Shown here: piece after piece, positions 19,636-28,426 of the stretch
How positions within the stretch are numbered: position 1 is the first letter of the stretch
How the letters are laid out: every line of letters begins with the position of its first letter
Source of the DNA: Pseudofrankia sp. DC12
Lineage (GTDB): Bacteria; Actinomycetota; Actinomycetes; Frankiales; Frankiaceae
DNA length: 64,000 nucleotides
Assembly (NCBI RefSeq): GCF_000966285.1
Contig: NZ_KQ031391.1
Location: 5,084,430 to 5,148,429 of the forward strand
Direction: 5' to 3'
Notes under the pieces: model-generated
Told to the model about the DNA's origin: nothing
What the model saw: the letters and a program-made list of their open reading frames with translations, nothing else
Database searches by the model: none
Made by a program: the position numbers and the translations under genes

Positions 19636-21551
19636 GCGGGGCCGGTGGCCCTGGAGCCGCCCCCTCCGGCCGGCCTGGCGGCTCCGCCGGCCTGATCCTG
19701 CGGTACACCTCCGGCCTGCGGCTGCGTCTCGTGGCCGGCGGCGCGCTGATCCTCGCCGGCACCGCGCTGTCGCTGGCCCAGCCGCTCATCGCGCAGCGAA
19801 TCCTTGATCGGCTCGTCCGGGACGAGCCGATCAACAGACTGCTGCTCGTCCTGGCCGGCGCCGTCGTGCTGGGGACCGCCCTGGCAGCCGGCGGCTACTT
19901 CATCGTCGAGTCCGTCGGCGAGTCGGTCGTGCGCTCGGTGCGCAGACACCTCGTCGCCCGCATCCTGGCCCTGAGACCGGCCGTTGCCGACGAGGTCGAG
20001 CCCGGCGACCTGCTGTCCCGGCTGGTCGCGGACACGACCCTGCTGCGGCAGGTGACCACCCAGGCGATGGTCACGTCGATCATCGCGTCGCTCGCGCTTG
20101 TCGGGTCGCTGGTGCTCATGGGTCTGATCGACTATGTGCTGCTCGCCGTGACGGTGGCCGCCGTCACGACGATGACTGTCGCGGTGCGCTGGTCCGCCGC
20201 GAGGATTGGGCGGGCCACAGGCAGGGCGCAGGAAGCTGTGGGCCACATGGCGATGCTGCTCGATCGCGACCTCGGGGCCTTCCGGACGGTGAAGGCCGCG
20301 GGCGCAGAGGAGCACGAGCTCGGTCTTCTGGCCGGCGCGGCGGACACCGCCTGGCGCCGTGGCCTGCGGGTCGCGGGATGGCAGGCGGCCAGCGGTGCGT
20401 CGGCCAGCCTCATGATGCAGACGTCGTTTCTCGCCGTGCTCGGGGTGGGGGGCGCCCGGGTCGCCTCGGGGCAGCTGCCACTCGCGGATCTGATCGCGTA
20501 CCTGCTCTACATGTTCTTCCTGACCCAGCCGGTCACGACCCTGGCCGGCGCCTGGGGCCAGTTCAAAGCCGGTAGTGCCGCCGCTGAGCGCATCCAGGCG
20601 GTGCTCGACCTCGCCGTCGAACCCATCGACGTTCCCCGGCCATGTGCCGGCCGCCGAGGCGACAGTGCGCCGAAGGCCGGGGCGCGGGGCGCCGGCGATC
20701 CGCGCACGTACCGACTGGACCGGCTGGACCGGCTGGACCGGCTGGACCGGCTGGACCGGCTGGACCGGCCGGGCGGCGCCACCGTGGCCTTCCAGCAGGT
20801 GGTGTTCGGATACCGGCCTGGCCTTCCCGCCGTCCACCGGAATGTGACCTTCACGGTCCCGCGGGGTGGCGTGACCGCGGTCGTCGGACCGTCCGGGGCT
20901 GGCAAGACCAGCCTGTTCGCGCTGCTCGAGCGCTTCTACGAGGCGTGGTCGGGGCGGGTGCTCGTCGACGGCCGCGACGTCGCTGACTGGCCGTTGGCCG
21001 AGCTGCGCCGCTCGATCGGCTACGTGGAGCAGGAGTCGGCGGTCCTCGCCGGCACGCTGCGGGAGAACCTGACCCTCGGCCTCGCCGGCGTCGGCGACGA
21101 CCAGCTGTGGGAGATCGTCGGGCTTGCGCGGCTCGGCGACGTCGTCGACGCGCTGCCCGGCGGCCTCGACGGCTGGATCGGACACCGCGGCGGCACGCTG
21201 TCCGGCGGCCAGCGGCAGCGGATCGCGATTGGCCGGGCGCTGTTGCGCCAGCCCCGGCTGCTCCTGATGGACGAGGCGACCTCGGCGCTGGACGCGGCCA
21301 ACGAGGCGGCGCTGCGCGACACCCTCGTGGTCGCTTCGAGGTCCACCACCGTGATCGTCATCGCCCACCGGCTGTCCACCGTCATTGACGCCCGCCAGAT
21401 CGTCGTCATGGAGTCTGGGCGGGTCCGCGCGGTCGGCACCCATGACGAGCTCCTGCGTGGCGACGAGCTGTACCGGGAGCTGGCAACTACGCAGTTCCTC
21501 GCTCCGGCCGGCCCCGAGACGGGGCTCCAACGCTCCGAAGCCGGCCGTTGA
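19632..21551 (+). CDS. ABC exporter (fused TMD-NBD half transporter)
   Basis: 639 residues, MsbA/LmrA type. A six-helix membrane domain spans about residues 20-320, and an ATPase domain about 385-610 has Walker A G-P-S-G-A-G-K (Lys425), signature L-S-G-G-Q near 523, Walker B L-L-L-M-D-E-A near 545 and the A-H-R switch His. GTG start in a GTGA overlap with the glycosyltransferase, last gene of the operon. It would work as a homodimer, and export of the glycosylated lipid is the natural inference. The linker between the two domains contains a six-fold Leu-Asp-Arg repeat (residues 362-379), which is not a normal family feature. Confidence 0.88.
   Translation: MSGAGGPGAAPSGRPGGSAGLILRYTSGLRLRLVAGGALILAGTALSLAQPLIAQRILDRLVRDEPINRLLLVLAGAVVLGTALAAGGYFIVESVGESVVRSVRRHLVARILALRPAVADEVEPGDLLSRLVADTTLLRQVTTQAMVTSIIASLALVGSLVLMGLIDYVLLAVTVAAVTTMTVAVRWSAARIGRATGRAQEAVGHMAMLLDRDLGAFRTVKAAGAEEHELGLLAGAADTAWRRGLRVAGWQAASGASASLMMQTSFLAVLGVGGARVASGQLPLADLIAYLLYMFFLTQPVTTLAGAWGQFKAGSAAAERIQAVLDLAVEPIDVPRPCAGRRGDSAPKAGARGAGDPRTYRLDRLDRLDRLDRLDRLDRPGGATVAFQQVVFGYRPGLPAVHRNVTFTVPRGGVTAVVGPSGAGKTSLFALLERFYEAWSGRVLVDGRDVADWPLAELRRSIGYVEQESAVLAGTLRENLTLGLAGVGDDQLWEIVGLARLGDVVDALPGGLDGWIGHRGGTLSGGQRQRIAIGRALLRQPRLLLMDEATSALDAANEAALRDTLVVASRSTTVIVIAHRLSTVIDARQIVVMESGRVRAVGTHDELLRGDELYRELATTQFLAPAGPETGLQRSEAGR
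20715..20768 (+). repeat. 9-bp minisatellite CTGGACCGG x6 inside the exporter gene
   Basis: Six perfect tandem copies, in frame, encoding Leu-Asp-Arg six times in the linker between membrane and ATPase domains. Perfect identity at third codon positions points to recent slippage expansion. Confidence 0.95.
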
Positions 21552-21904
21552 CCTCGAGCCCCACGGCCAGGGCGGTCGTCGTGGCAGGCGTCCTACCGCC
21601 CTGTCGGCCACTGGTCGAGCACCACGCCGGACGCGGCCGAGCGCGGGCCGTCGGCTCGCGCCGGGCCGTCGGCCCGGCACGGGCCGTTCTCGCGGCCCGG
21701 ACGCAGGCTCAACGAGCCGCGGGCTGCAGGGCGGCCACATTCCCGGCGGCGGCCGCCATCGTCACCGAGGCGTGCTGCCAGGCCACGGCCCCACCTGCCG
21801 GCGAACAGCCGGTACTCCGGCCGTAGGACAAGCGGAATCCGCCACGCGGCTCTTCCTCGAACAGCAGTTTCTCCGTTCGATCTCATGACGATGGAAGGCA
21901 CAAC
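21552..21904. other. Intergenic stretch after the synthase operon
   Basis: About 350 GC-rich bases with several imperfect CGGGCCGT-type repeats but no convincing ORF, promoter or terminator. GGAAGG close to 21890 is the ribosome binding site of the next gene. Confidence 0.45.
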
Positions 21905-23176
21905 ATGATCCTTTGCCGCCTCCGCGCGAGGACCACGGCTGCCACGATCACGGCCGTGCTTGTCGGGCTCTGTACGTCGATGAGTGGATGCGGGCTGTTG
22001 CCGACGTCGACAGCCGGCAAAGCTGAGGACTGCCCGACGCTGGCACCGGGAGTCACTGGCAATTCCGTCAAGATCGGGCTGATCTACCCCGACACCGGGC
22101 CCGCCGAAATCGCCAAAGCCTTCAAGGCGTCCCGCAGCGGTGTCGAGGCCCGCATCGCCCTGCAGAATGCCCACGGCGGCGTCAACGGCCGTACGGTCGA
22201 TCTGGTATGGGGCGACGACCAGTCCGACCCGGGAGCCTTCTCGCTGGTCGCGCACGACCTCGTCAGCAACCAGGGGGTGTTCGGCCTCATCACCCCGTCC
22301 ATTGTCCTCGAAAAGTCAGCTGAGTGGCTCGAGAAGGAAAACGTACCGGTCACCGGAACCGCGACGAGCGCCGCGTGGAGTGATTTCCCCAACCTCTTCG
22401 ACGCCGGGAACCTGTTCAACACCGGCAAGGTCTCCGTCTTCGGCGACTTCGTCAAGGCCGAAGGCGGGACAAAGGCACTGGTCGTGGTCGACCCGAACGT
22501 CGCGGCCTCCCAGAGCCTCGCCGCGCAGTTCGTCCCCAGCCTCCAGAGCCGTGGAGTCGAGGTCGTCGGCGAGGTCACCTACACCGACGGCTTCACCAGC
22601 CCCGCCAGCGTCGCCGGCGAGCTGGAGAAATCCGGCGCTGACGCCCTTATTGGCGCAGCCCAGTCCAACCCCTTCATCGACATCTACGCCCAGGCCAAAG
22701 CCCTCGGCGCCAAACTTAATGTCGCCCTGAGCGCCACTGGCTTCAGCCCCAGCCTGCTCACCCAGCGCGGCAAGGACATGGCCGGAATGTCGATCATGTC
22801 GAGCATCGCGACCCAGGGCTCGCCGGCGCTGAGGGCCTACCAGAGCGCGATGAGCGCCTATGCGCCGGAAATTCTTGACCCAAGCGACGAGCTTTCGCTC
22901 GCGGGCTATGTCGCCGCCGACGAGATGATCGAAGGCCTGCAGCTGGCCGGAGGCTGCCCGAGCCGCGAGGCGTTCATCCAGAACCTCCGCAGGGTCACCG
23001 ACTTCACGGCCAACGGCCTGATCCCCCCGATCGACCTCACCCATCCCAAGCAGCCGACCCTCTGCGAGAACTTCGTCAAGGTCGACCAGAAGGGCCACAG
23101 CTTCGTACCGGTGCCACCGCCCGCCGCCCTCAACCAGGACGGCTACTGGTGCGGCGAGCCCCTTCAGCAGAGCTGA
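21905..23176 (+). CDS. Solute-binding lipoprotein, branched-chain-amino-acid-binding (LivJ) fold
   Basis: 423 residues. N-terminal signal with a lipobox-like M-S-G-C-G at about residue 29, then a type I periplasmic-binding fold: V-K-I-G-L-I-Y-P-D-T-G, A-R-I-A-L-Q-N-A-x-G-G-V-N-G-R and further Leu/Ile/Val-binding motifs. The protein is probably anchored outside the membrane and captures a small ligand. No permease or ATPase genes accompany it, so it is either an orphan that delivers to a distant transporter or a sensor partner for the two-component system that follows. GGAAGG lies at a good distance from the ATG. Confidence 0.8.
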   Translation: MILCRLRARTTAATITAVLVGLCTSMSGCGLLPTSTAGKAEDCPTLAPGVTGNSVKIGLIYPDTGPAEIAKAFKASRSGVEARIALQNAHGGVNGRTVDLVWGDDQSDPGAFSLVAHDLVSNQGVFGLITPSIVLEKSAEWLEKENVPVTGTATSAAWSDFPNLFDAGNLFNTGKVSVFGDFVKAEGGTKALVVVDPNVAASQSLAAQFVPSLQSRGVEVVGEVTYTDGFTSPASVAGELEKSGADALIGAAQSNPFIDIYAQAKALGAKLNVALSATGFSPSLLTQRGKDMAGMSIMSSIATQGSPALRAYQSAMSAYAPEILDPSDELSLAGYVAADEMIEGLQLAGGCPSREAFIQNLRRVTDFTANGLIPPIDLTHPKQPTLCENFVKVDQKGHSFVPVPPPAALNQDGYWCGEPLQQS

Positions 23177-23300
23177 CGGCGGCCGGGATCCCCTGGCCGG
23201 AGCCCCGTTCGCTCTGGGCTGCTCAAGTGATGCGGCATGATCGCATCGCCCACGGCTGCGGACCCGGCTGTCCGGCCGCCTCGGCGCCTCCAGCCGTGGC

Positions 23301-23357
23301 ACAGCCGGCTATGAGAGCACAGCCGGCTATGAGAGCACTGAGGCCATGAGAGCACTG
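23301..23357 (+). repeat. Direct repeats containing ATGAGAG
   Basis: An 18-bp unit (ACAGCCGGCTATGAGAGC) occurs twice in tandem, followed by a third shorter copy. The ATGAGAG cores are at 23311, 23329 and 23346. The same heptamer occurs twice, 11 bp apart, before the response-regulator gene 2.3 kb away. The repeats lie between convergent genes. Confidence 0.75.
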
Positions 23358-23378
23358 ACGGTCGTACAGGTCCTCGGC

Positions 23379-24851
23379 CTAGGCCACAATCCCCCCCTGC
23401 TCGGCATCGGCGTCCGGCGGGAGCGATCTCGCCGGCGCCGGCGCGCCGTTGGGCAGGGAGAGCTCGATTCGCAGGCCGGATGGAAGACTGGGATGGGCGG
23501 TGACGGCGCCGCCGTGGGCGGCGGCCACATCGCCGACGATGGCCAGTCCGAGGCCGGATCCTGGAGGGGTGTCGGATCCTTCGGATCCTTCGGCTCGGTA
23601 GAAGCGGTCGAATAGCCGGGGCAGTGCAGCTGCCGGGACGCCCGGTCCAGAGTCCGCCACCTCTATCAGAATGACGTCGCCGCGCCGGCGGGCGGTCAGC
23701 GTGCAGGCCGTGGCCGGGGGAGTGTGCGTGCGGACATTCATGAGCAGGTTGTCCACGGCCCGGCGGAGCAGCTCTGCGTTCCCCTGCACGCAGAGGCCGG
23801 GCTGGATCCGGGAGCTCCACCTGCGTTCCCGGTCCGCGGCCTGTGCCTCCGCTGCGCTCGCCCTCAGCAGCTCGGTGAGGTCGACGTGCTCGGTGCGCTG
23901 GTCGGGCGTCTGGCCGAGGCGGGCCAGATGGAGCATGTCGTTCACGAGCGCGCTCATCCGCTGGGCGCTGATCCTGATGCGCCGCATGGCCTCGTCGACC
24001 TGCCTTGGCTCGGCCAGCGCTCCTTGGCCGTAGAGCTCGGCGTTGGCGCGCAGCGAGGTCAGCGGTGTGCGCAGCTCGTGGCTGGCGTCAGCGAAGAACT
24101 GGTTGGCCCGTTCCTGGGCGGCTTCCTGCTCACGGATCGCCGTCTCGATGCGGCCGAGCATACGGTTGAGCGCCAGGCCGAGGCGGCCGACCTCCGTGTC
24201 GGGAGTGGACGGAGCCACTCGGTGGGTGAGGTCACCGGCGGTGATCCGGTCGGCCTGGGCGGCCATGGACTCCAGTGGCCGCAGGCTGCGCCGGACAGCC
24301 ACCACTCCGGCGGCGGCAAGGGTGGCGAGGGCCGCGACCGTTACCAGCGCGAGGATGCGCTGTAGCTGTTCCAGGGTGTCGGTCACCTGACGCAGGTTCG
24401 TGGCGACGACGACGATCCGGTCGCCTATCGGGCTCGCGTGCAGCAGGAAGCGGCTCGTGCCGTCGGTGCTGGTGGCGGTGCGGACCTGGCCGGACCGGGC
24501 CAGGGCGGCCAGATCGGTGGGAAGGGCTGGTTGGACCCGCGGGTCGGCGATGGTCACGACCGTGCTGCGGTCCGCGGTGACGACGGCGATGTAGTAGTCG
24601 GCTGGGAGGAAGTCGAGGGCTCCTTGCTGCAGGCTGTCGCCGTCGGCGAGCGTGGCCGCCCGGCCGGGGTTGCTCTGGATGGCCTGGTCGATGCCGGTCA
24701 TGATCTCGTCGGTCCGGCGGGTCAGGAGATGGCGCATGGCGGTCACCGTGGCGATATCGGCGGCGACGATGACCAGCGCGGCGAGCAGCAGGAGGACCGC
24801 GAGCAGCCGGGTGCGCAGACTTGCGCGCCGGCGGGAGAACGGGACGCTCAC
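23379..24851 (-). CDS. Sensor histidine kinase, OmpR-partner type
   Basis: 490 residues. Transmembrane helices at about 15-38 and 166-186 flank an extracytoplasmic sensor of ~125 residues. HAMP follows, then a HisKA box S-H-E-L-R-T-P with His258, and an ATPase domain with N-box N-L-L-M-N, D-S-G-P-G-V and G-S-G-L-G-L-A-I. I place the start at the GTG (24849-24851) whose GTGA overlaps the regulator stop; the longer frame upstream would lie inside the regulator gene. The sensed signal is unknown. Confidence 0.88.
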   Translation of the reverse strand: MSVPFSRRRASLRTRLLAVLLLLAALVIVAADIATVTAMRHLLTRRTDEIMTGIDQAIQSNPGRAATLADGDSLQQGALDFLPADYYIAVVTADRSTVVTIADPRVQPALPTDLAALARSGQVRTATSTDGTSRFLLHASPIGDRIVVVATNLRQVTDTLEQLQRILALVTVAALATLAAAGVVAVRRSLRPLESMAAQADRITAGDLTHRVAPSTPDTEVGRLGLALNRMLGRIETAIREQEAAQERANQFFADASHELRTPLTSLRANAELYGQGALAEPRQVDEAMRRIRISAQRMSALVNDMLHLARLGQTPDQRTEHVDLTELLRASAAEAQAADRERRWSSRIQPGLCVQGNAELLRRAVDNLLMNVRTHTPPATACTLTARRRGDVILIEVADSGPGVPAAALPRLFDRFYRAEGSEGSDTPPGSGLGLAIVGDVAAAHGGAVTAHPSLPSGLRIELSLPNGAPAPARSLPPDADAEQGGIVA

Positions 24852-25603
24852 GGTGAGCCGGCCGCGGACGGCGGCAGCCGCAGTCCGTACCCGACCGCGC
24901 GCTCGGTGTGGATCAGGTCTGGACCGAGCGCGGTGACCTTGCGGCGCAGATAGCTGACGTAGGTGGCGACCACCGCGCCGGAGCCGTCGAAGTCGTAGCT
25001 CCACACGTGCGCGAGCAGCTGGTCCCGGGTCAGGATCCGGCCGGGGTTGAGCATCAGATAACGAAGCAGCCGGAATTCTGTTCGCGACAGGTCGATCCGC
25101 TGCCCGGCTCGGCGGACCTCGTAGGTGTCCTGGTTCAGCTCGAGATCGGCGAAGTGCAGTACCGGCCCCGGGCGGTCTGGCCTGGTCCGCCGCAGCACGG
25201 CGGTGACGCGCGCGGCGAGCTCCTCCAGACCGAAGGGCTTGGTGATGTAGTCGTCGCCGCCCAGCCGCAGCCCGCGGACCTTGTCCTCCCGGGTGTCTTT
25301 CGCGGTCAGGAAGATGACCGGGAGGAGGGAGCCCTCCTGGCGGAGCTGCTGCACGACGGTGAACCCGTCGAGGTCGGGCAGCCGCACGTCCAGCAGCAGA
25401 AGATCCGGCTCCGACTCACGGGCCTGTAGCAGCGCGGCCCGGCCGCTGGACGCCACGGTGACGTCGAACCCGCAGAAGCGCAGTGACGCCGAGACGGCGT
25501 CAAGGATGAACGGCTCGTCGTCCACGACCAGCAGCCGAGCGTGCTGCTCGCCGCCGGGGACTGCCCGGCCAGGAGCCGGATCATCTGTACAGGCCTCTGT
25601 CAC
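24848..25603 (-). CDS. OmpR/PhoB-family response regulator
   Basis: 251 residues. The receiver domain has D-D-E at 28-30, phospho-acceptor Asp72 in L-L-L-D-V-R-L-P-D and K-P-F. The C-terminal winged helix (about 155-248) ends R-A-V-G-Y-G-L-R-L. It precedes its kinase with a 4-base overlap. Two ATGAGAG elements 11 bp apart sit 34-51 bases upstream of the GTG start, as expected for autoregulation by this family. Confidence 0.88.
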   Translation of the reverse strand: MTEACTDDPAPGRAVPGGEQHARLLVVDDEPFILDAVSASLRFCGFDVTVASSGRAALLQARESEPDLLLLDVRLPDLDGFTVVQQLRQEGSLLPVIFLTAKDTREDKVRGLRLGGDDYITKPFGLEELAARVTAVLRRTRPDRPGPVLHFADLELNQDTYEVRRAGQRIDLSRTEFRLLRYLMLNPGRILTRDQLLAHVWSYDFDGSGAVVATYVSYLRRKVTALGPDLIHTERAVGYGLRLPPSAAGSP

Positions 25604-25636
25604 CTGCTCACTACACCACGGCGGTCTGACCTCTCG

Positions 25637-25654
25637 ATGAGAGGTTCATGAGAG
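25637..25654 (-). promoter_or_regulatory. Candidate response-regulator operator (11-bp direct repeat)
   Basis: ATGAGAG at 25637-25643 and again at 25648-25654, an 11-bp spacing on the same DNA face, as bound by OmpR/PhoB-type dimers. The first copy also forms an inverted pair with CTCTC at 25631-25635. The position fits the promoter of the regulator-kinase operon. Confidence 0.5.
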
Positions 25655-25672
25655 TTCTGTGGGAGTTTTCCC

Positions 25673-25704
25673 GGTCTCCCGGTCTCCCGGTCTCCCGGTC
25701 TCCC
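25673..25704. repeat. 8-bp tandem repeat GGTCTCCC x4
   Basis: Four perfect copies lie in the intergenic region between the divergently transcribed regulator and membrane-protein genes. It is followed by a shorter GCCGCCGGTC-type repetition. The copy number could alter promoter spacing. Confidence 0.9.
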
Positions 25705-25895
25705 GGCCGCCGGTCGCCGGCCGCCGGCCGCTGGGTGACGCCCGACACGTCGATGCCGGCACGAGCCGGAAACTCCCAGGCAATTCCCATGCGACTGCCG
25801 GAGATCTCCCACGGGCGCCCGGTTTCCTGAGCTCAGGACCGACGTTGGCAGCCGCGCGCTGCCATTGCCCTGGCGCCCAGCGCTGGAAGGAAGCG

Positions 25896-26957
25896 ATGGT
25901 TGACTCCGGTGTTCACGCGTATCCAGGCTCCAGCCCGAGCGAGCAAGGACCCGCCGCCGGCAGGCTGGGCACCGGGACGTGGGCTTCTGCTGTCGAGCCA
26001 GGCTGGCCCGAAATTCAGCCGGCCACGGTGCGGGATGGCGAGCCGCGCCCACCGTCCCGGCGCGGCCGGCGAATTGGCACCATCGTGCTCTGCATCCTCG
26101 GCTGCCTCCTCTGCGTGGCGTCGGTCAGCGCGGTCTGGCTGCGCGGCGAGGTGCTGGATACCAATCGCTATCTGAAAAGCGTCGGGCCGCTGGCAAGCAA
26201 CCCCGTGATACAGGACGCGGTGGCGACGGAGGTGGCGAAGGCCGTCGGTGAGGAGGCCGTGAAGCAGACACGCGGCCACCTGCCGGCCTCCATCGGCGGG
26301 CTCGTCGCCGAACCGATTGGCGGGGCGACGGAGAAGGCCACGCGGCAGATCGTGCTCAGCTTCGTCCGGAGCGGCGCTTTCAAGGCCACGTGGATCGCGG
26401 TGAACCGGACCGCGCACCAGCAGCTCGTGGCCGCGCTTGAAGGCCGGCCTGGAAGTCTGCTCGCCGTCGACAACGACGGCGTGTTGACGCTGGAGCTCAA
26501 CCCGGTCATCGTCGCTGTAGCACACCAGCTGGCCGGTCTCGGAGTCGCCGAAAGCAAGCTGCGATCCCTGTCCGTCAGGATGCCTATTTCGAGGATCAGC
26601 GGGATCGGCCGAGCCCGGGCGGCGGCAAAATGGCTGGCTCGCGCGGCATTCTGGCTTCCCTTGCTGACGGTCACCGCGCTGGCCGGCGCCGTGCTGACCG
26701 CCGTCAGCCGGCGGCGCATGCTAATCGCCGTCGGAGTGAGTGTGACCGCCACAATGGCGGTCTTCTGGGTGATCCTCTTGACTGGGCGCTCACTGATGGT
26801 GAGCGGTATTTCCGACCCCGTTCTGGCCCGGGCCGCGACGGCCGCTGTTGACCAGGTAAGCCTTTTCCTTCGCGGCGAGATCTGGGTCACAGGGGCTGTG
26901 GGGCTGGCCGTCGCCGGTCTAGGTGCCGCGCTTCTTGCCCTGCGGCCCAGCAGGTAG
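25896..26957 (+). CDS. Actinobacterial integral membrane protein, function unknown
   Basis: 353 residues. A disordered Pro/Gly-rich cytoplasmic N-terminus (~65 residues) is followed by one transmembrane helix near 68-90, an extracytoplasmic part starting D-T-N-R-Y-L and P-L-A-S-N-P-V-I-Q-D-A-V (a pattern I recognise from conserved actinobacterial membrane proteins), and three C-terminal helices. I chose the ATG at 25896, which has GGAAGGAAG upstream; a frame open further to 25659 runs through the 8-bp tandem repeats and is unlikely to be translated. It is divergent from the two-component system and may be its target. Confidence 0.7.
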   Translation: MVDSGVHAYPGSSPSEQGPAAGRLGTGTWASAVEPGWPEIQPATVRDGEPRPPSRRGRRIGTIVLCILGCLLCVASVSAVWLRGEVLDTNRYLKSVGPLASNPVIQDAVATEVAKAVGEEAVKQTRGHLPASIGGLVAEPIGGATEKATRQIVLSFVRSGAFKATWIAVNRTAHQQLVAALEGRPGSLLAVDNDGVLTLELNPVIVAVAHQLAGLGVAESKLRSLSVRMPISRISGIGRARAAAKWLARAAFWLPLLTVTALAGAVLTAVSRRRMLIAVGVSVTATMAVFWVILLTGRSLMVSGISDPVLARAATAAVDQVSLFLRGEIWVTGAVGLAVAGLGAALLALRPSR

Positions 26958-27236
26958 TCGTCGGTCCGCCGCGTTCCGCATCCAACGGCCGATCATTGAC
27001 TGGACCATCGCCCACTACCCCGGGGCCCCGCTCGTCGGCGCGCGCCTCGCCGGGCGGGACCTGACGTTCGCCCGGTGAGCGCCACGACTGACACGTGCGC
27101 GACCGCATCGAACGTCAGTTCTCCATGAGGGGCCCGCCTTGGATGATCACAACCGTGCCGACGTCGGTGGCGTCGACCGATCGCGTCCGCATGATCAATT
27201 TGCTGTCGACGCGGTCAGCCACCGTAGGGTTCGAGC

Positions 27237-28120
27237 GTGCTGACGGTACGGGACATTGTCGAACGCGCTGACTTTCGGCTGACCGTAATCGCGGCTTCGG
27301 AGACGGCCCTCGCGCGTCAGCCGCAGGGAGCCTTTGTGACGGATCTGTCCGACCCGCGGGCGTTCTTGCCGCCTTCCTCGGTGGTGTTCACGAGCGGTTT
27401 GTGGACCCAGACGCCCGCGGGGGTGAGCTCGTTCCTGGACGCGCTGGCCGTGACGAACGCGACGGCCCTCGTCTTTGGGCTGCTCGAGATCGGCACGGTT
27501 CCGAGCGAGGTCCTAGATCGCTGTGCCGCCCTGGACATCCCGGTGATTGTGACTGCGGACGACGTCGTCTACAGCGACGTGCGCGCCCAGATCCTGGCCG
27601 CGCTGGAGTCGCCGGTCCAGGACCGCGTCTTCCGCGAAGTGTCGGTTGTTGAGCGACTCGCGGCGCTGCCAGTCGGCGACGAGCGAGCTGCCGCGGTGCT
27701 TCGCGAGCTCAGCGCCTTCGGATTGGACGCGTGGCTGGTCAGCCGCGACGGATCGCTGTTGACCTGGACGGGCGCTCCTCCCGCGGATGAGGACATGGTG
27801 GCCATGTGGAGCCTGGCCGCGCGATTCCCGGACCGCACTCACGACCGCGCCGACCGCGCCGACCGGCTGATTCGTGCTTGGTCGCTCGACGGTGGCACTG
27901 GCGGCAACCCGGCGCACCTGGCCGTGCGCGCGAACACCAAGGCGGAGCTGCCCAAGCCCGACTCGATCATGATTATGTCGGTGCGGGCCGTTCTGGGTGC
28001 GGAGCTACTCGAGCGGGACATCGTGCGATCCAGCAGACGGGCGAGCGTCGGTCAGCTGGTGGAGCTACTGTCGAGTCCTGCGATCACCCCGGTCGAGCTT
28101 TCGGCGCGATTCCGCCTTGA
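27237..28120 (+). pseudogene. PucR-family regulator, truncated (N-terminal ~295 residues)
   Basis: It starts with the PucR purine-catabolism domain pattern (L-T-V-R-D-I-V near the N-terminus, S-V-V-F-T-S-G-L, a V-F-G-L strand) and runs into the middle region with E-L-L-S-S-P-A-I-T-P-V-E-L. The GTG start is at 27237. Resemblance ends near base 28120, exactly where an inverted piece of an amidase gene begins. The frame continues for 80 codons as antisense of that amidase. The C-terminal PucR helix-turn-helix is absent, so the protein could not bind DNA in the usual way. PucR regulators commonly control nearby amidase or ureide genes, which fits the neighbour. Confidence 0.7.
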
Positions 28121-28123
28121 GGG

Positions 28124-28423
28124 TCGACGTACGACGGGCGCATCCCGCCGGGGGGTTCGCGCGTCGCTGAGTCGTCCTACGGTGGTGCGCCGGCCCGCGA
28201 CGTCGAAGCAGTCCTTGATCGTGACTGGCCAGCCGGCCAGCATCCCCGGCTGCTCGCCCCGTGTGACCTGCTTGTCCACCCTCGCCGCGGCTGCCTCCGC
28301 CGCCGCCACGTCGAGCTCGGTGATCGCGCCGATGGCGGCATCGCGTTTGGCGATGGTCGCAAGGTGAGCGTCGAGGACCTCGCGGGCCGAGACCTCCCTG
28401 GCTACGATCATCTGCCGAATCTG
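28124..28423 (-). pseudogene. Amidase N-terminal fragment, inverted relative to the rest of the gene
   Basis: Read on the minus strand, ~100 codons match the front of an amidase-signature enzyme: R-E-V-S-A-R-E-V-L-D-A-H-L, then G-W-P-V-T-I-K-D-C-F-D-V-A-G with the catalytic Lys, ending D-A-P-V-V-R-R. In an intact enzyme the next residues are L-R-E-A-G-A-L-I-L-G-K-T-N, which is precisely where the plus-strand fragment starts at 28427. Turning this ~300-bp segment round would therefore give one continuous amidase frame across the join. Confidence 0.75.
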
Positions 28424-28426
28424 GTT

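Noticed and set aside
19047-21740. 897-codon minus-strand frame with Val-Gln-Pro repeats
   Set aside because: Antisense of the glycosyltransferase/exporter genes; its repeat is only the mirror of the Leu-Asp-Arg minisatellite.
23179-23200. Intrinsic terminator after the solute-binding protein
   Set aside because: GC-rich hairpin is imperfect and has no T-run.
23301-23357. CRISPR array
   Set aside because: Only two to three short repeats with no unique spacers and no cas genes.
25659-25895. Extended N-terminus of the membrane protein through the GGTCTCCC repeats
   Set aside because: The extension is low-complexity and depends on repeat copy number (8 bp would frameshift); a strong ribosome binding site lies before the ATG at 25896.
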